A stretch of DNA of 64,000 bases from Lachnospiraceae bacterium (GCA_902363835.1 CABJBM010000010.1:124001-188000); one strand, 5' to 3'; counted from the stretch's first letter, positions 1 through 8,840 are shown. A program made the numbers and translations. The notes: a model not told the origin generated them from the letters alone.

Positions 1-1146
1 TGCCAGATCGCCCAGTGTGACAGTGATGTTACCGATGTAAGGGATGTGTTGGTGAAGGCTGCAGTTCTTACCGGTGACGGCAGGTATAAGTATGGCGGAT
101 ATAAAACCATGGATCTGGACAGTGCCTGGCTGTTTGGCAGGATAGGCATCCACAGATATGAAGAATTAAAGGCAATAAAGCCTGAGTTCCAGTCCATGAA
201 TGCGGCAGATACAGGAAATATTTACTTTAGAAGCGGCTGGACTGAGGATAGCCATTTTACTTATCTTAAATGCGGATCATTGGGAAGCAGTCACGGACAT
301 GCGGATCTGACACACATTTCCCTTTACTATAACGGAAGACCGTTTCTTATAGACAGCGGAAGGTATTCTTACAGGGAAAAAGAGCCGCTGCGGGTTTTAT
401 TAAAAAGTGCACAGGCTCATAATGTATGTGTGGTGGATGATGATTCTCACGGAAGGCCGGCAGGTTCCTGGAGATATGAAAGCTTTGGCCAGTGCATGAA
501 AAATTATTACAGGGAAGAAGGACCGGTCCGTTATGTGGAAATGGCTTATCACGGAACCCTGTCCAGCGGCAGTCATTGCCTGATTTTTCGCAAGATCATG
601 GCGGTAGACTGCGGGCTTTGGTTGATTATAAATGATATCTGCTGCACCGGAAACCATCAGGTGAAGGAATATTACCACTTGGATGAGTCGGTGGAAGCAG
701 TTTCTTTAGCCTTTGAGGAGGTTGGACGGCAGTGGGAGCTTAAAAATGGGGGCGAAAGAATGAACATGTGGGGATCCGGTATTTTCCAATTCCGGAAATG
801 CCTTGTCTCCAGCCGTTATAATCAGCTTTCAGACAGCATCTGCCTTGTCAAGGAGTCCGGTTTTACGGACCGTAATACAGATTGGACATGCTTTGGAGGA
901 GCCGGGGTGCAGTTAAAGGATGTTGCAGTACTTCAATCCGGAAATCCCATGCCTGCGGACCATGAGACAGTGACGGCCAAAGAATTTGTTTTATCAGAAC
1001 AGGAATCATGGATCCTTCTTGTCTGGAATCGGGAAACCTTCTGCGGCGGTAAATTATATAAATGCCGGGATATGCAAATCTATGCAAAAGCCGCAGCCAT
1101 CCACTGCAAGGAAGGAAAAAGAACCCTTTATCGTTTAAGAATTTGA
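1..1146 (+). CDS. Heparinase II/III family protein, C-terminal part (5' truncated by window)
   Basis: The frame is open from base 1, so this is the 3' part of a longer gene; the first in-window start-like codon (GTG at 46) is probably internal. The segment SSHGHADLTHISLYY followed by NGRPFLIDSGRYSY and AQAHNVCVVDD matches the C-terminal beta-sandwich domain of heparinase II/III-like polysaccharide lyases, where a His-rich GHAD motif and an AHN motif are hallmarks. Members degrade acidic polysaccharides or contribute to exopolysaccharide assembly. No signal peptide can be judged because the N-terminus is missing. A LacI-type regulator follows about 100 bp downstream, consistent with a carbohydrate-utilisation locus. 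The family call is fairly secure; the substrate is unknown. Confidence 0.8.
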   Translation, partial: CQIAQCDSDVTDVRDVLVKAAVLTGDGRYKYGGYKTMDLDSAWLFGRIGIHRYEELKAIKPEFQSMNAADTGNIYFRSGWTEDSHFTYLKCGSLGSSHGHADLTHISLYYNGRPFLIDSGRYSYREKEPLRVLLKSAQAHNVCVVDDDSHGRPAGSWRYESFGQCMKNYYREEGPVRYVEMAYHGTLSSGSHCLIFRKIMAVDCGLWLIINDICCTGNHQVKEYYHLDESVEAVSLAFEEVGRQWELKNGGERMNMWGSGIFQFRKCLVSSRYNQLSDSICLVKESGFTDRNTDWTCFGGAGVQLKDVAVLQSGNPMPADHETVTAKEFVLSEQESWILLVWNRETFCGGKLYKCRDMQIYAKAAAIHCKEGKRTLYRLRI

Positions 1147-1244
1147 TGGAAACCCGTTCCACGAAATGATTATCTATGATATATTAAATAAAAAAGTCGA
1201 ATGCGTCCCTTGTACTTCAGGGGCATCAGGTCGTGGAGGTTGCT

Positions 1245-2249
1245 ATGAAAAAGCTGACAATTAATGAGATCGCTGAGAAAGCAGGTGTTTCTAAAACAAC
1301 GGTTTCCTTTTATCTTAATGGCAAGATCAATAAGATGTCTGAGGAGACGAAGCAGAGAATCCAGCATATCATTGATGAGACAGGATACGAACCCAGTGCC
1401 GCAGCAAGAGCGATGAAGGCAAAGAGCAGCGGACTCATAGGGGTTATCCTGGGAGATGCTTCGGAACCATATAGTGCCAGAGCGTTAAAAGGCATAGAAG
1501 ATGCGGCCAGTGCTCAGGAATATCAGATCATGATCGGAAACAGCGGGCTGGCCTTCCAACACGAAAAGGACTATGTGAAACGTATGCTGAAGCTTGGCGC
1601 AGAGGGGTTTATCATTCAGTCCACTTATCGCTTTGGAATGCTGGCCAGTGATTTGGAGAAGAAAAAAAAGCCCATCGTTTATCTGGATACCAGGCCATAT
1701 GATTTTAAGGGAAGGTATGTGAAAGGCAACAATTATGACTGCGTATACCAGGTGATCACAGAATGCATCAAAAAGGGATATGATGATTTTCTGATGATAA
1801 CTGACGGGGAAGCAGACATGAGTACGGGTTTTGAGAACACCCAGGGCTATAAGGATGCCCTTCAGGATGCCTGGAGGGAAGGAGGGACCCGGTATCTTCA
1901 GGAGGGAATCAAGTCAGCCGAAGTTTTCGACATGCTGAAGTTGGCTGTAGATCTTAGTAAAAAGACTCTGATCTATGTAGCCAGTCCGGGCCTTCTTCAG
2001 GTGGTGTATCAGGCAGTCCGTAATTATCCGGACTACATGTCATTGTTTCCCGGAACATTGGGGCTGATCGGTTTTGATGCCGGGGGCTGGACAAGGATGA
2101 CGACCCCCGCGATTTCCGCCATTATTACTCCCGCCTATGAGGAAGGGGTAAGAGCCATGGAAGAGCTCATTGATTTGATTGAGGGCAGGCGGATAGAAGG
2201 TGAGGTTGTGTTCAAGAATATCGTGAAATGGAGAGAAACCACCTTGTAA
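1245..2249 (+). CDS. LacI-family transcriptional regulator
   Basis: About 334 residues, normal for the family. The N-terminus (LTINEIAEKAGVSKTTVSFYLNG) is a LacI helix-turn-helix, followed by a hinge region (PSAAARAMKAKSSGLIGVI) and a periplasmic-binding-protein-like effector domain. The ATG at 1245 is chosen over an in-frame GTG at 1233 because GGAGG at 1234-1238 would otherwise lie inside the gene; it sits 6 bp before the ATG. It probably senses a sugar or sugar derivative and represses nearby carbohydrate genes, perhaps the heparinase-like gene upstream. The ligand cannot be read from sequence. Confidence 0.88.
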   Translation: MKKLTINEIAEKAGVSKTTVSFYLNGKINKMSEETKQRIQHIIDETGYEPSAAARAMKAKSSGLIGVILGDASEPYSARALKGIEDAASAQEYQIMIGNSGLAFQHEKDYVKRMLKLGAEGFIIQSTYRFGMLASDLEKKKKPIVYLDTRPYDFKGRYVKGNNYDCVYQVITECIKKGYDDFLMITDGEADMSTGFENTQGYKDALQDAWREGGTRYLQEGIKSAEVFDMLKLAVDLSKKTLIYVASPGLLQVVYQAVRNYPDYMSLFPGTLGLIGFDAGGWTRMTTPAISAIITPAYEEGVRAMEELIDLIEGRRIEGEVVFKNIVKWRETTL

Positions 2250-2467
2250 ACGGCATAAAGTCAAAAGCATTTATCCGGTGGGTTGATTCCAAGGGTGATA
2301 TGACCGGGCATGGTGATCTGAAATTGCAGGTAAAGCAGGTGTTTCATAAAACCATAACCGGATGTTTTGAATAATCATATGATGGTTCCAATACTATTAT
2401 ATAAATGACAGTATATGCAGCCGGCTATGGTAAACAGCAACAGAGAATGAACAGGAGGTCTTATTTA

Positions 2468-2884
2468 TTGAAAAAAGCCATATATATTTGTATCGGAGTT
2501 ACGGCCATGGTTCTGGGGACCATTGGAACGGTTCTGCCGGGCCTGCCCACCACGCCGTTTTTGCTGCTGGCTTTGCTCTGTTTTACCAAAGGTTCTGAGA
2601 AACTCAATTGCTGGTTCAGAGGCACAAGTCTGTATGCAAAATACGTAAAACATTATGAAAGTGACCGGTCACTTACAAGAAAACAGAAGCTTACCATTCA
2701 GGCAGCCGCAGGACTTATGATGCTGGTCTCCTTTGTATTGACTGAAAATCCGGTCATACGCCTGCTGCTTGTAGCTGCGTTTCTTCTTCATAATTATGTT
2801 TTTATTTTTGTCATTAAAACCCGTCAGGCGGACATGTCGGAAACAAATATAAAGGAATTGGCTGGTGATAAATATGAATTATGA
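2468..2884 (+). CDS. YbaN-like DUF454 membrane protein
   Basis: Small integral membrane protein of about 138 residues. The sequence GTIGTVLPGLPTTPFLLLALLCF is typical of DUF454 (YbaN) proteins, which have a short cytoplasmic start, a hydrophobic pair around a PTTPF motif and further hydrophobic segments near the C-terminus. The frame extends upstream to 2405, but AGGAGG at 2453-2458 lies 9 bp before a TTG at 2468, which is the best start. Function is unknown for the family. The stop overlaps the start of the next small membrane gene, so the two are probably co-transcribed. Confidence 0.7.
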   Translation: MKKAIYICIGVTAMVLGTIGTVLPGLPTTPFLLLALLCFTKGSEKLNCWFRGTSLYAKYVKHYESDRSLTRKQKLTIQAAAGLMMLVSFVLTENPVIRLLLVAAFLLHNYVFIFVIKTRQADMSETNIKELAGDKYEL

Positions 2885-3161
2885 TGGAATTATTATTGGA
2901 ATTGGAACGTTTCTCATTATTGGATTATTGCATCCTGTTGTTATTAAAGCAGAGTATTACTTTAGCAGCAGAGTCTGGCCGGCTTTTCTGGTGGCGGGAA
3001 TCGTGTGCATCGGTTTATCCCTTATTTCTCCCGGAAGGATTTTACCGGCACTTTTGGCAGTATTAGGCTTCTCATTTTTATGGAGCATTAAGGAGCTTGC
3101 AGAACAGGAAGAGAGGGTGAAAAAGGGATGGTTTCCTGATAATCCTAAGAGAAAACGATAA
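2865..3161 (+). CDS. DUF4491 family small membrane protein
   Basis: About 95-98 residues with three hydrophobic stretches (starting GIIIGIGTFLIIGLLHPVVI) and a charged C-terminus ending KGWFPDNPKRKR. The HPVVIKAEYYF and LWSIKELAEQEERVKKGWFP patterns match DUF4491 as I recall it. The start may be GTG at 2865 (AAAGGA 8 bp upstream) or ATG at 2874 (fits usual family N-termini). It overlaps the preceding DUF454 gene by up to 20 bp, suggesting translational coupling. No biochemical role is known. Confidence 0.65.
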   Translation: MINMNYDGIIIGIGTFLIIGLLHPVVIKAEYYFSSRVWPAFLVAGIVCIGLSLISPGRILPALLAVLGFSFLWSIKELAEQEERVKKGWFPDNPKRKR

Positions 3162-3200
3162 TTACATACAAAAAAACGATCCCTTTCCCCTTCTTCATGA

Positions 3201-3503
3201 TTAAGTGCAGGTAAACATATCGATTCTGTTCAGTGAAATTCCTGTATATGACCAGCCAAATCTTCGATCCCATCGGAACCCTGCTACGGTATTCGACCAG
3301 ATCTGGACAGGGAAAAACCAAAATTCCTGTCCGTTGCTTAACCAGACATAAGTAAATCGTCCGATGCAGTTTCTCATGGATCCAGGACTGACCATTCTGG
3401 TCCCTGCGCGCGCCTGTGTGGGCTTTGGCGGAGCGCTTGATGGCGGAGGTCCCATAGGCATCGGACCACCCGAGGACGTATTATTAGGTGGGAATGGGGG
3501 CAT
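3201..3503 (-). CDS. Small protein with Pro-rich N-terminus and aromatic C-terminal domain
   Basis: A 100-residue protein. The first ~35 residues are rich in Pro, Gly and Ser; the rest (from CIGRFTYVWLSNGQEFWFFP to the C-terminus) is dense in Trp, Phe, Tyr and Arg and contains GFRWDRRFGWSYTGI. A good ribosome-binding site (GGAAAGGA) precedes the ATG, and a TATAAT-like box lies on the minus strand at 3537-3542. I recall similar unnamed small proteins in Clostridia, with a variable Pro-rich head and a conserved RFTYVWL...FWF...GFRW tail, but no function. Antisense ORFs over this region look like shadows. Confidence 0.55.
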   Translation of the reverse strand: MPPFPPNNTSSGGPMPMGPPPSSAPPKPTQARAGTRMVSPGSMRNCIGRFTYVWLSNGQEFWFFPVQIWSNTVAGFRWDRRFGWSYTGISLNRIDMFTCT

Positions 3504-3601
3504 AGCTTTATTTCCTTTCCGGTTGTTGATATTAATATTATATGAACCATACGGAAAGTAGTTGCCATGTATCGGGTGGAAAATTCGGCTGTATCATTAT
3601 T

Positions 3602-4276
3602 TTACTTTACGATTCCCCCGTGAAAATAACACTCATAAATCTGTAAATCTTTATAATATATTTCCTCATATCCCTGATACCATTTGAAATCTCCGCACAC
3701 CTTGCAGTTATAAAAATAATCGTTTTCCTGGTAAAAGGCAGGGCCGCGGAAGGGTTTGTCCCTGGGCACGGCCAATAAAGCCGCTTTAAGGAAATCACTG
3801 TTAAAATCACTGCTGGTTACCCGGCCGGAATAGTTCATTGCATATATGGGGATGTTGTTTTTCCATACAGCCTCTTCCCCGGAAAAACACTCACCTCCAA
3901 TATAGGTATCTATATATAACAGGATGCCTTCTTCATATCTGAGATCATGGGAGTTAGGTCTTGAAGGCGCACATTCCCCGCCCTTGGCAGCATAAGTCCT
4001 GCGTTTTGCATTAATAAGGAAATCAATAAGTTCTTTGCTGTCCCAGGAGTCCTTAACAACAATAGAAGTAATGCAGGAATCATGGTCTTTTACCAAGTGG
4101 TCAATTGTAATTTTGAAAAATTCCGATATTGCGATGAGATTGGAAATATCAGGATATGCCTGGCCGCTTTCCCATTTTGTGATTGCCTGGCGGGATACGA
4201 ATATTTTTTCACCTAATTCTTCTTGTGTCAGGCCTTTGTTCTTTCTTAAAATCTGTAATTTCTCCGGAAAAATCAT
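3602..4276 (-). CDS. XRE-family regulator with C-terminal DUF5680 domain
   Basis: 224 residues. Residues 4-60 form an XRE helix-turn-helix (LQILRKNKGLTQEELGEKIF, VSRQAITKWESGQAYPD). The remainder, beginning about residue 78 (ELIDFLINAKRRTYAA) and containing RPNSHDLRYEEG, YIGGECFSGEEAVW and AMNYSGRV, resembles DUF5680, often found fused to XRE domains in Firmicutes. The start is supported by GGGAGGTG 7 bp upstream. Probably a DNA-binding regulator; the C-terminal domain may bind a ligand, but its target is unknown. It is monocistronic as far as can be seen. Confidence 0.8.
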   Translation of the reverse strand: MIFPEKLQILRKNKGLTQEELGEKIFVSRQAITKWESGQAYPDISNLIAISEFFKITIDHLVKDHDSCITSIVVKDSWDSKELIDFLINAKRRTYAAKGGECAPSRPNSHDLRYEEGILLYIDTYIGGECFSGEEAVWKNNIPIYAMNYSGRVTSSDFNSDFLKAALLAVPRDKPFRGPAFYQENDYFYNCKVCGDFKWYQGYEEIYYKDLQIYECYFHGGIVK

Positions 4277-4430
4277 GGAAATTCACCTCCCTGTTTTTTA
4301 CTATTTTAACATATGGGAGCAGGTCTTTGGTATCACCTGTCAGTTGCTTTTTTGCTACTTTTGTTTGCATTTGATATAAATGCTATTTTTGAAACTGTTT
4401 TGTAAATTTCGGCTTTGTAAAAAGATATCT

Positions 4431-4529
4431 CTATCTTGAGTATAAAAAGGCTGCCGCCTGACATTGGCAGTCAGCAGCATTCCATCTTGAGAGGCCAATC
4501 CGTTTTGTTTTCATAAAATATTCTCTCAT
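4431..4529 (-). pseudogene. Possible decayed 5' end of a GNAT acetyltransferase gene
   Basis: A 32-codon minus-strand ORF with a ribosome-binding site (GGGAGG) upstream. Its start (MREYFMKTKRIGLSRWN) resembles the first beta strand of GNAT acetyltransferases (ET-R-I-x-x-R-x-W), then it diverges and stops. The 3' half overlaps a hairpin that may terminate the DUF1905 gene. Either a remnant or chance; weakly supported. Confidence 0.22.
4443..4480 (-). terminator. Candidate terminator after the DUF1905 gene
   Basis: On the minus strand GCTGCTGAC pairs imperfectly with GTCA...GCAGC and is followed by CTTTTTAT. It lies about 80 bp downstream of the minus-strand DUF1905 gene. Confidence 0.4.
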
Positions 4530-4557
4530 CTTTCTTGCCTCCCTGTTTATAAACAAT

Positions 4558-4833
4558 CTAATGTTTCTCCCGCTCCCGCAAAGTCACATGAACCATATCC
4601 CCTGGCTGTTTCGCAATTTTTGAACGGATATCTTTGCGCAAACCAATGATATGACACGGTGTCCCCATTTTCACAACCTGCCCGTCATACGTCTGGCCGT
4701 CAAATGTAGCGTGAACAAGCACACGTCCCTTATTGAATTCCTCCTTTACGTCAAATGGGATTTCCACGTATGCGCCGTCTATATCAGGAACCTTGTGAAT
4801 AATTGCATCAAATTCATATGTGTTAGGATTCAT
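4558..4833 (-). CDS. DUF1905 domain protein
   Basis: 91 residues. The pattern [26 protein letters not shown] followed by [16 protein letters not shown] and GDMVHVTL matches DUF1905, a small beta-barrel domain common in Firmicutes and Bacteroidetes, sometimes fused to YdeI-type domains. The frame extends upstream to 4992, but the ATG at 4833 has GGAGG 7 bp before it and gives the normal domain start, so it is chosen. Function is not established. Confidence 0.78.
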   Translation of the reverse strand: MNPNTYEFDAIIHKVPDIDGAYVEIPFDVKEEFNKGRVLVHATFDGQTYDGQVVKMGTPCHIIGLRKDIRSKIAKQPGDMVHVTLREREKH

Positions 4834-4982
4834 ATATAACCTCCATTGCCGGTGAATTCCAATAACCTTTATTTTATAATACAAAATCTCTTCTAAACTA
4901 TGAATGCATCTGTTAAATCCCAATTTCCGCTTTGTTCTATAATTTTCATATCTCCTGAACCAAACAATCTTTTGGTCACTCC

Positions 4983-5011
4983 TTGATGTCACATGCAGTA
5001 AATGGTATAAT
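4983..5011 (+). promoter_or_regulatory. Sigma-A-type promoter for the YjdJ-like acetyltransferase gene
   Basis: TTGATG, a 17-bp spacer and TATAAT, about 30 bp upstream of the start codon at 5042. Confidence 0.6.
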
Positions 5012-5041
5012 TGCCTTATTACGGAACAGGAGGTATCATTT

Positions 5042-5314
5042 ATGAATTTTACTTACAATCCAAATCAAATCGCTCTTTTTCATTCGGATAGTAACCTGCT
5101 TGCTGAGGTCATTTTTCCGGAAGTTGACCAGAATACCGTCAATATTAACCATACCTTTGTAGATGATTCCCTTAGAGGCCAGGGGGTGGCAGGACAACTG
5201 ATGGAGGCTGTTGCAGAACAATTGCGCTCCCAAGGTAAAAAGGCCATTCTCACATGTTCTTATGCTGTAAAGTGGTTTGAAAAACATCCGGAATATAATG
5301 ATGTGGTAAAATAG
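5042..5314 (+). CDS. YjdJ-like GNAT N-acetyltransferase (Acetyltransf_CG type)
   Basis: 90 residues, the usual size for the short GNAT class. The acetyl-CoA-binding signature is seen as [20 protein letters not shown] (R/QxxGxG/A), followed by [14 protein letters not shown], which matches the C-terminal CSYxxxW..HPEY hallmark of this family. Expected to be a cytosolic acyl-CoA-dependent acetyltransferase with unknown acceptor. An AGGAGG ribosome-binding site and a good promoter lie just upstream. It stands alone on this strand. Confidence 0.88.
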   Translation: MNFTYNPNQIALFHSDSNLLAEVIFPEVDQNTVNINHTFVDDSLRGQGVAGQLMEAVAEQLRSQGKKAILTCSYAVKWFEKHPEYNDVVK

Positions 5315-5354
5315 CTCTTTTTGCGGCAGTTTTCCATGGGTGGAATTCATTTTC

Positions 5355-5378
5355 TTGCCGGAATTAAAACCCCGGCAA
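5355..5378. repeat. Inverted repeat between convergent genes
   Basis: TTGCCGG (5355-5361) and CCGGCAA (5372-5378) form a 7-bp stem. Neither strand has a strong T-tract after it, so terminator function is uncertain. Confidence 0.3.
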
Positions 5379-5475
5379 AAATATGAATTTTTCTGAGTTT
5401 TCAAGTGTCTTTTGGATTTTCCCTGCTAAAACTCCGTGTCTAAAAGCAGAGTTTACCTTTCTAATAAAAAATGTG

Positions 5476-5622
5476 CTACTTGAACATTTCCATTTCTTCT
5501 CTTGTTTTTCCATAAGCAGGACATTCTCCGTACTTTATATAATCCCCATGAAATGCTTTGTTATAAATGTTTACTAATAAATCTGCATCCTTTTTTTCCG
5601 CCTCTTTATATCGTAATTTCAT
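5476..5622 (-). pseudogene. Truncated GNAT acetyltransferase (N-terminal fragment only)
   Basis: A 48-codon minus-strand ORF with a strong ribosome-binding site (GGGAGG). It begins MKLRYKEAEKKDADLLVNIY and continues NKAFHGDYIKYGECPAYGKT, a typical first strand and helix of a GNAT domain (LRxAxxxDA..L..IYN.AF..DY). It stops after REEMEMFK, before any acetyl-CoA-binding motif. The bases after the stop do not resume the fold in any frame I could follow, so this looks like a gene whose 3' two thirds were deleted rather than a single frameshift. The intact start signals mean a short peptide could still be made. Confidence 0.55.
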
Positions 5623-5731
5623 AAATCCCTCCCCTATAATGCATTCCCGCCTTGATTTCCGGATTAAAATAATGTTTTACTGATTTCCCAAGGGGATAAT
5701 CACCATGTATTCCAGGTAAACCTGTATCACC

Positions 5732-6280
5732 CTATAATCTGCATATCATCATGAGCAGATCCCGATATGTACCATCCTTTAACTTGTCCCCGTTTTCAAT
5801 GGTCCCGCATACCTTAAATCCATTTTGTTCATAAACATGAACCGCTCTTTTATTATCAGCAACCACTTCAAGCTCTACCTGTTCGTAACCCAGTTTTTTC
5901 GCATGATCAAGGCAGGTTTTTATCAGCATATCACCGATTCCCATGTTCCAGTAATCTTTTGACACACAAATTCCAAATCCGGCTCTGTGTTTTGTTTTTA
6001 TATTTCCTCTGATACAGGCGATTGCTGCATTGGCCACCAGTTTATGATCCACAAAGGCTGAAATATCAAAGCCTTTTTCATTCTCCAGAAGTTTGCTGAT
6101 ATAAGAAACCTCTTCCTCCATAGTTCTGTTAATTTCTTCAGGGTATCTTCCCAAATAATCGGTTTCCCCGGCGCATCTTACCAGATTTTCAAGCAACTCA
6201 TTGGAGTCGGATGTCTCAGAACTCCTTAATGTAACCTTTTTGCCATTTTTAGTTTCATATGTGATTTCCTCTATTCTCAT
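5732..6280 (-). CDS. GNAT-family N-acetyltransferase
   Basis: 182 residues. The core GNAT region lies around residues 75-160, with the acetyl-CoA motif FGICVSKDYWNMGIGDMLIK (consensus R/QxxGxG/A) and the C-terminal NKRAVHVYEQNGFKVCGTIE typical of RimL-like enzymes. The start has GGAGGG upstream on the minus strand. It is followed downstream by the truncated GNAT fragment at 5476-5622, so two related genes lie side by side on this strand. The substrate is unknown. Confidence 0.88.
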   Translation of the reverse strand: MRIEEITYETKNGKKVTLRSSETSDSNELLENLVRCAGETDYLGRYPEEINRTMEEEVSYISKLLENEKGFDISAFVDHKLVANAAIACIRGNIKTKHRAGFGICVSKDYWNMGIGDMLIKTCLDHAKKLGYEQVELEVVADNKRAVHVYEQNGFKVCGTIENGDKLKDGTYRDLLMMICRL

Positions 6281-6447
6281 AACAGCCCTCCATGGTATTC
6301 GCAGATTATTTTGATGTTTCCATAAATTGATTTTTATTATATCATATTAGCAAAAAAGCCGATAACCATCAATGTAAAGTTTCCAATAACGGAAATCCCC
6401 ACTTCCCCATATCCCCATTGATTCAAAAAAAGTGAAGCAAATTGGAT

Positions 6448-6477
6448 TTGCCGGCGGTTTCATTGGAATGCTATACT
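6448..6477 (+). promoter_or_regulatory. Candidate promoter of the PTS operon
   Basis: TTGCCG, 18 bp and TATACT, with an extended TGC before the -10. It lies about 20 bp upstream of the regulator start codon. Confidence 0.35.
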
Positions 6478-6498
6478 CATCACATAAAGGAGGAAACC

Positions 6499-8532
6499 AT
6501 GGAAAACCGACTTCCGGAAATTTTCCGTCTTGTCTGCCAGAGCAAACATGAGTTTACTGTTCGGGAACTGGCCCAGCAGTTTTCTGTAAGCACCAGGACT
6601 ATTTACAGTGATATTAAAAAATTAAATGAATTGCTGGACGCTTCCGGCTATGCTGAAATCAATGGAGATAAAGGGAAAATATTTTATACAGAACCTTTGA
6701 TGATTGAATTTGAGAGCCTGCTTCATTCTACCTCCACCTTTGTTTTATGGAATCCCAGAATCCGGCGCCTGCGGATCACCACCTCCATCCTTTTGTCAGG
6801 AGATCAGTTTACAGTGGATGACTTACTGAAAGAACTTGATATTTCAAGAAACACCCTGATCAGTGATTTAAAGGAAGTGAAGGAAATGCTCAGCTTTCAT
6901 TCCATTGTGGTAGAGGCCACGCCCTTTAAAGGATACCGGATTTCAGGAAAGGAACGGAATATCAGGAATCTTCTGATTCTTTCCATCAGTGAGGACCCTC
7001 TGTTTTTTGAGGACAGGGCGGGAAAAAGAAACCTGCGGATCCTGTATTCCTGTGAGGAGTTTCTCGATGATGTAGCCAGGCAGCTTAATATAGAGTTAAG
7101 CGACGTATCCTTTCACCGCATGCTCATTGCCTTTTACGTCACTTATGCCAGGATCTCCATAGGAAAGGCTTTTACCCAGGACTCAAAGGATATCCTCACA
7201 AGAGAGGAAAAGGCTTTTGTAGAACGTCACAGGGAGATTGAGGCAATCTTTGGCAGGGAAGTCTCTCTTGATGACTGTTTTTATCTGGCCAATAAACTGG
7301 CAGAAGCTTCTGTAGTCAAATCCGAGGAGCTGCTGTCTGAAAAATGGCTGCCCTTTAATCTGGTAACAAACCAGTTTATTGATGCAGTGGCAAAGGAATA
7401 TCCATATGAAGCTTTTCAAACGGATTCCAAGCTTTATGAAGGGCTGCTGAATCATCTGCGCCCTGCCTATAAACGGGCCCTGGCAGGAGAATGGGCTGAA
7501 AATCCCTTATTGAGTTATGTCCTTGAAAATTTCTTTCAGCTTAACCAGGTAGTTGCAAAAGGCGTAAAGGTGCTGGAGGAAAAGCTAAAGGTACATTTTA
7601 ATGAACATGAGATATCTTATTTCACATTATTTTTTGCTTCTGTCATAGAGAGAAATGAAAAACAGGTTCGCAGGACGCCTAATGTGATCATCGTATGCAA
7701 TGCAGGAATCAGCACCTCCGAAATATTGAAAAGCAGGCTGCAGGCAATTTTCCATGTAAATATACTGGGAACCTTCAGCGTGAGAAATGCAGCACTGTGG
7801 CTCATGGAGCACGTTCCGGATGTGATCATATCCACGGTACCTTTTCAATGGAAGGATACAAAGGTGCTGAAGGTAAGTCCTTATTTATCGGATTATGACA
7901 TAAAGGAAATACAGAGCCACTTGTCCTTTCTCACAACCCGGATCCATTTAGCCGAAGTGATGAACATTATCGGCAAATACGTGGAGATCGAAGATCATAA
8001 GCTGGAACCTTTAAAAAACGAATTGAGTGTATATTTAGGAATTACAGAAAATTCGGAACAAAAGAAAGGAATTTATCAACCGATGTTAAAAGAAATTCTG
8101 ACCGCGGATTTAATCAAAGCAAAGTTTGAGGCCGCAAACAGGGATGAAGCTGTTAAGGAAAGCGGAAAACTCCTTGTTGATAAGGGGTTGGCTGATGAAG
8201 CTTACATCCAGGCAATGCTTAAAAATGTTGAAGTGAACGGGACCTATATTGTGATTTCGCCCGGAATAGCAATGCCCCATGCCAGGCCGGAGGAAGGGGC
8301 CCTGGATATTGGCCTGAGCATTGTGACATTAAAAGAACCTGTTGTATTCGGACATCCGAAAAACGATCCGGTTAAGATTGTTGTAGGCCTTTGTGCCATT
8401 GACCATCAATCTCATTTAAAAGCCCTTACCGAGCTTGCGGACATTTTAATGGACGCAAAAAAGGTAGAAGAAATAACAAATGCAGATTCTGCAGAGGAAA
8501 TATTACAAATCATAAAGGGGGATTCATTATGA
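6499..8532 (+). CDS. PRD-containing PTS transcriptional regulator with EIIB- and EIIA-like domains
   Basis: About 677 residues from the ATG at 6499 (AAAGGAGG 6 bp upstream; the frame runs on upstream without a better start). Order of domains: two helix-turn-helix domains (residues 15-55, VRELAQQFSVSTRTIYSDI; then about 105-165, TVDDLLKELDISRNTLISDL), PRD region (about 190-390), an EIIB-like domain with VCNAGISTS (Cys near 401), and a type-2 EIIA domain with GIAMPHARPEEG (His near 594). This is the MtlR/LicR/UlaR-like multidomain activator architecture, controlled by PTS phosphorylation. It overlaps the next EIIB gene by 4 bp and so should control, and be co-transcribed with, the PTS operon. 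Confidence 0.9.
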   Translation: MENRLPEIFRLVCQSKHEFTVRELAQQFSVSTRTIYSDIKKLNELLDASGYAEINGDKGKIFYTEPLMIEFESLLHSTSTFVLWNPRIRRLRITTSILLSGDQFTVDDLLKELDISRNTLISDLKEVKEMLSFHSIVVEATPFKGYRISGKERNIRNLLILSISEDPLFFEDRAGKRNLRILYSCEEFLDDVARQLNIELSDVSFHRMLIAFYVTYARISIGKAFTQDSKDILTREEKAFVERHREIEAIFGREVSLDDCFYLANKLAEASVVKSEELLSEKWLPFNLVTNQFIDAVAKEYPYEAFQTDSKLYEGLLNHLRPAYKRALAGEWAENPLLSYVLENFFQLNQVVAKGVKVLEEKLKVHFNEHEISYFTLFFASVIERNEKQVRRTPNVIIVCNAGISTSEILKSRLQAIFHVNILGTFSVRNAALWLMEHVPDVIISTVPFQWKDTKVLKVSPYLSDYDIKEIQSHLSFLTTRIHLAEVMNIIGKYVEIEDHKLEPLKNELSVYLGITENSEQKKGIYQPMLKEILTADLIKAKFEAANRDEAVKESGKLLVDKGLADEAYIQAMLKNVEVNGTYIVISPGIAMPHARPEEGALDIGLSIVTLKEPVVFGHPKNDPVKIVVGLCAIDHQSHLKALTELADILMDAKKVEEITNADSAEEILQIIKGDSL

Positions 8533-8804
8533 TAAAAATTGTTACGGTATGCGGTGCTGGTGTGGGAAGCTCCATGATGCTTCGTTTGTTTACCCAGCAG
8601 ATCCTTGAGTCTGAAAAGATTGAAGCAACGGTAGATGCTTCGGATATTGGTTCTGTCAGCCCGGATTTTTATGATATTTTGATCACGACCTCGGATTTTG
8701 CCGATGTTTTAAGAGATTCCAAGGCCCATATAATCCGGATCGACAATATGATGGATAAGCAGTATTTAAAAGAACAGCTTTTGGAAGCAATAAACAAGAG
8801 ATAA
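8529..8804 (+). CDS. PTS EIIB subunit, ascorbate (SgaB/UlaB) type
   Basis: 91 residues. The phosphocysteine loop VTVCGAGVGSSMMLR (Cys9) and the downstream ADVLRDSKAHIIRIDNMMD are typical of stand-alone EIIB proteins of the ascorbate/galactitol class. It accepts phosphate from an EIIA domain and passes it to the substrate bound by the EIIC encoded next. Its start overlaps the stop of the regulator. No separate EIIA gene is present, so the regulator's C-terminal EIIA domain or an unlinked EIIA would supply phosphate. Confidence 0.9.
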   Translation: MIKIVTVCGAGVGSSMMLRLFTQQILESEKIEATVDASDIGSVSPDFYDILITTSDFADVLRDSKAHIIRIDNMMDKQYLKEQLLEAINKR

Positions 8805-8840
8805 GGATCAGGCTGACGGCGGCCTTAGAAGGGAGAAAAA

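Noticed and set aside
3364..3568. Short ORFs on both strands around 3.4-3.6 kb
   Set aside because: They overlap the better-supported minus-strand gene 3201-3503 and lack ribosome-binding sites.
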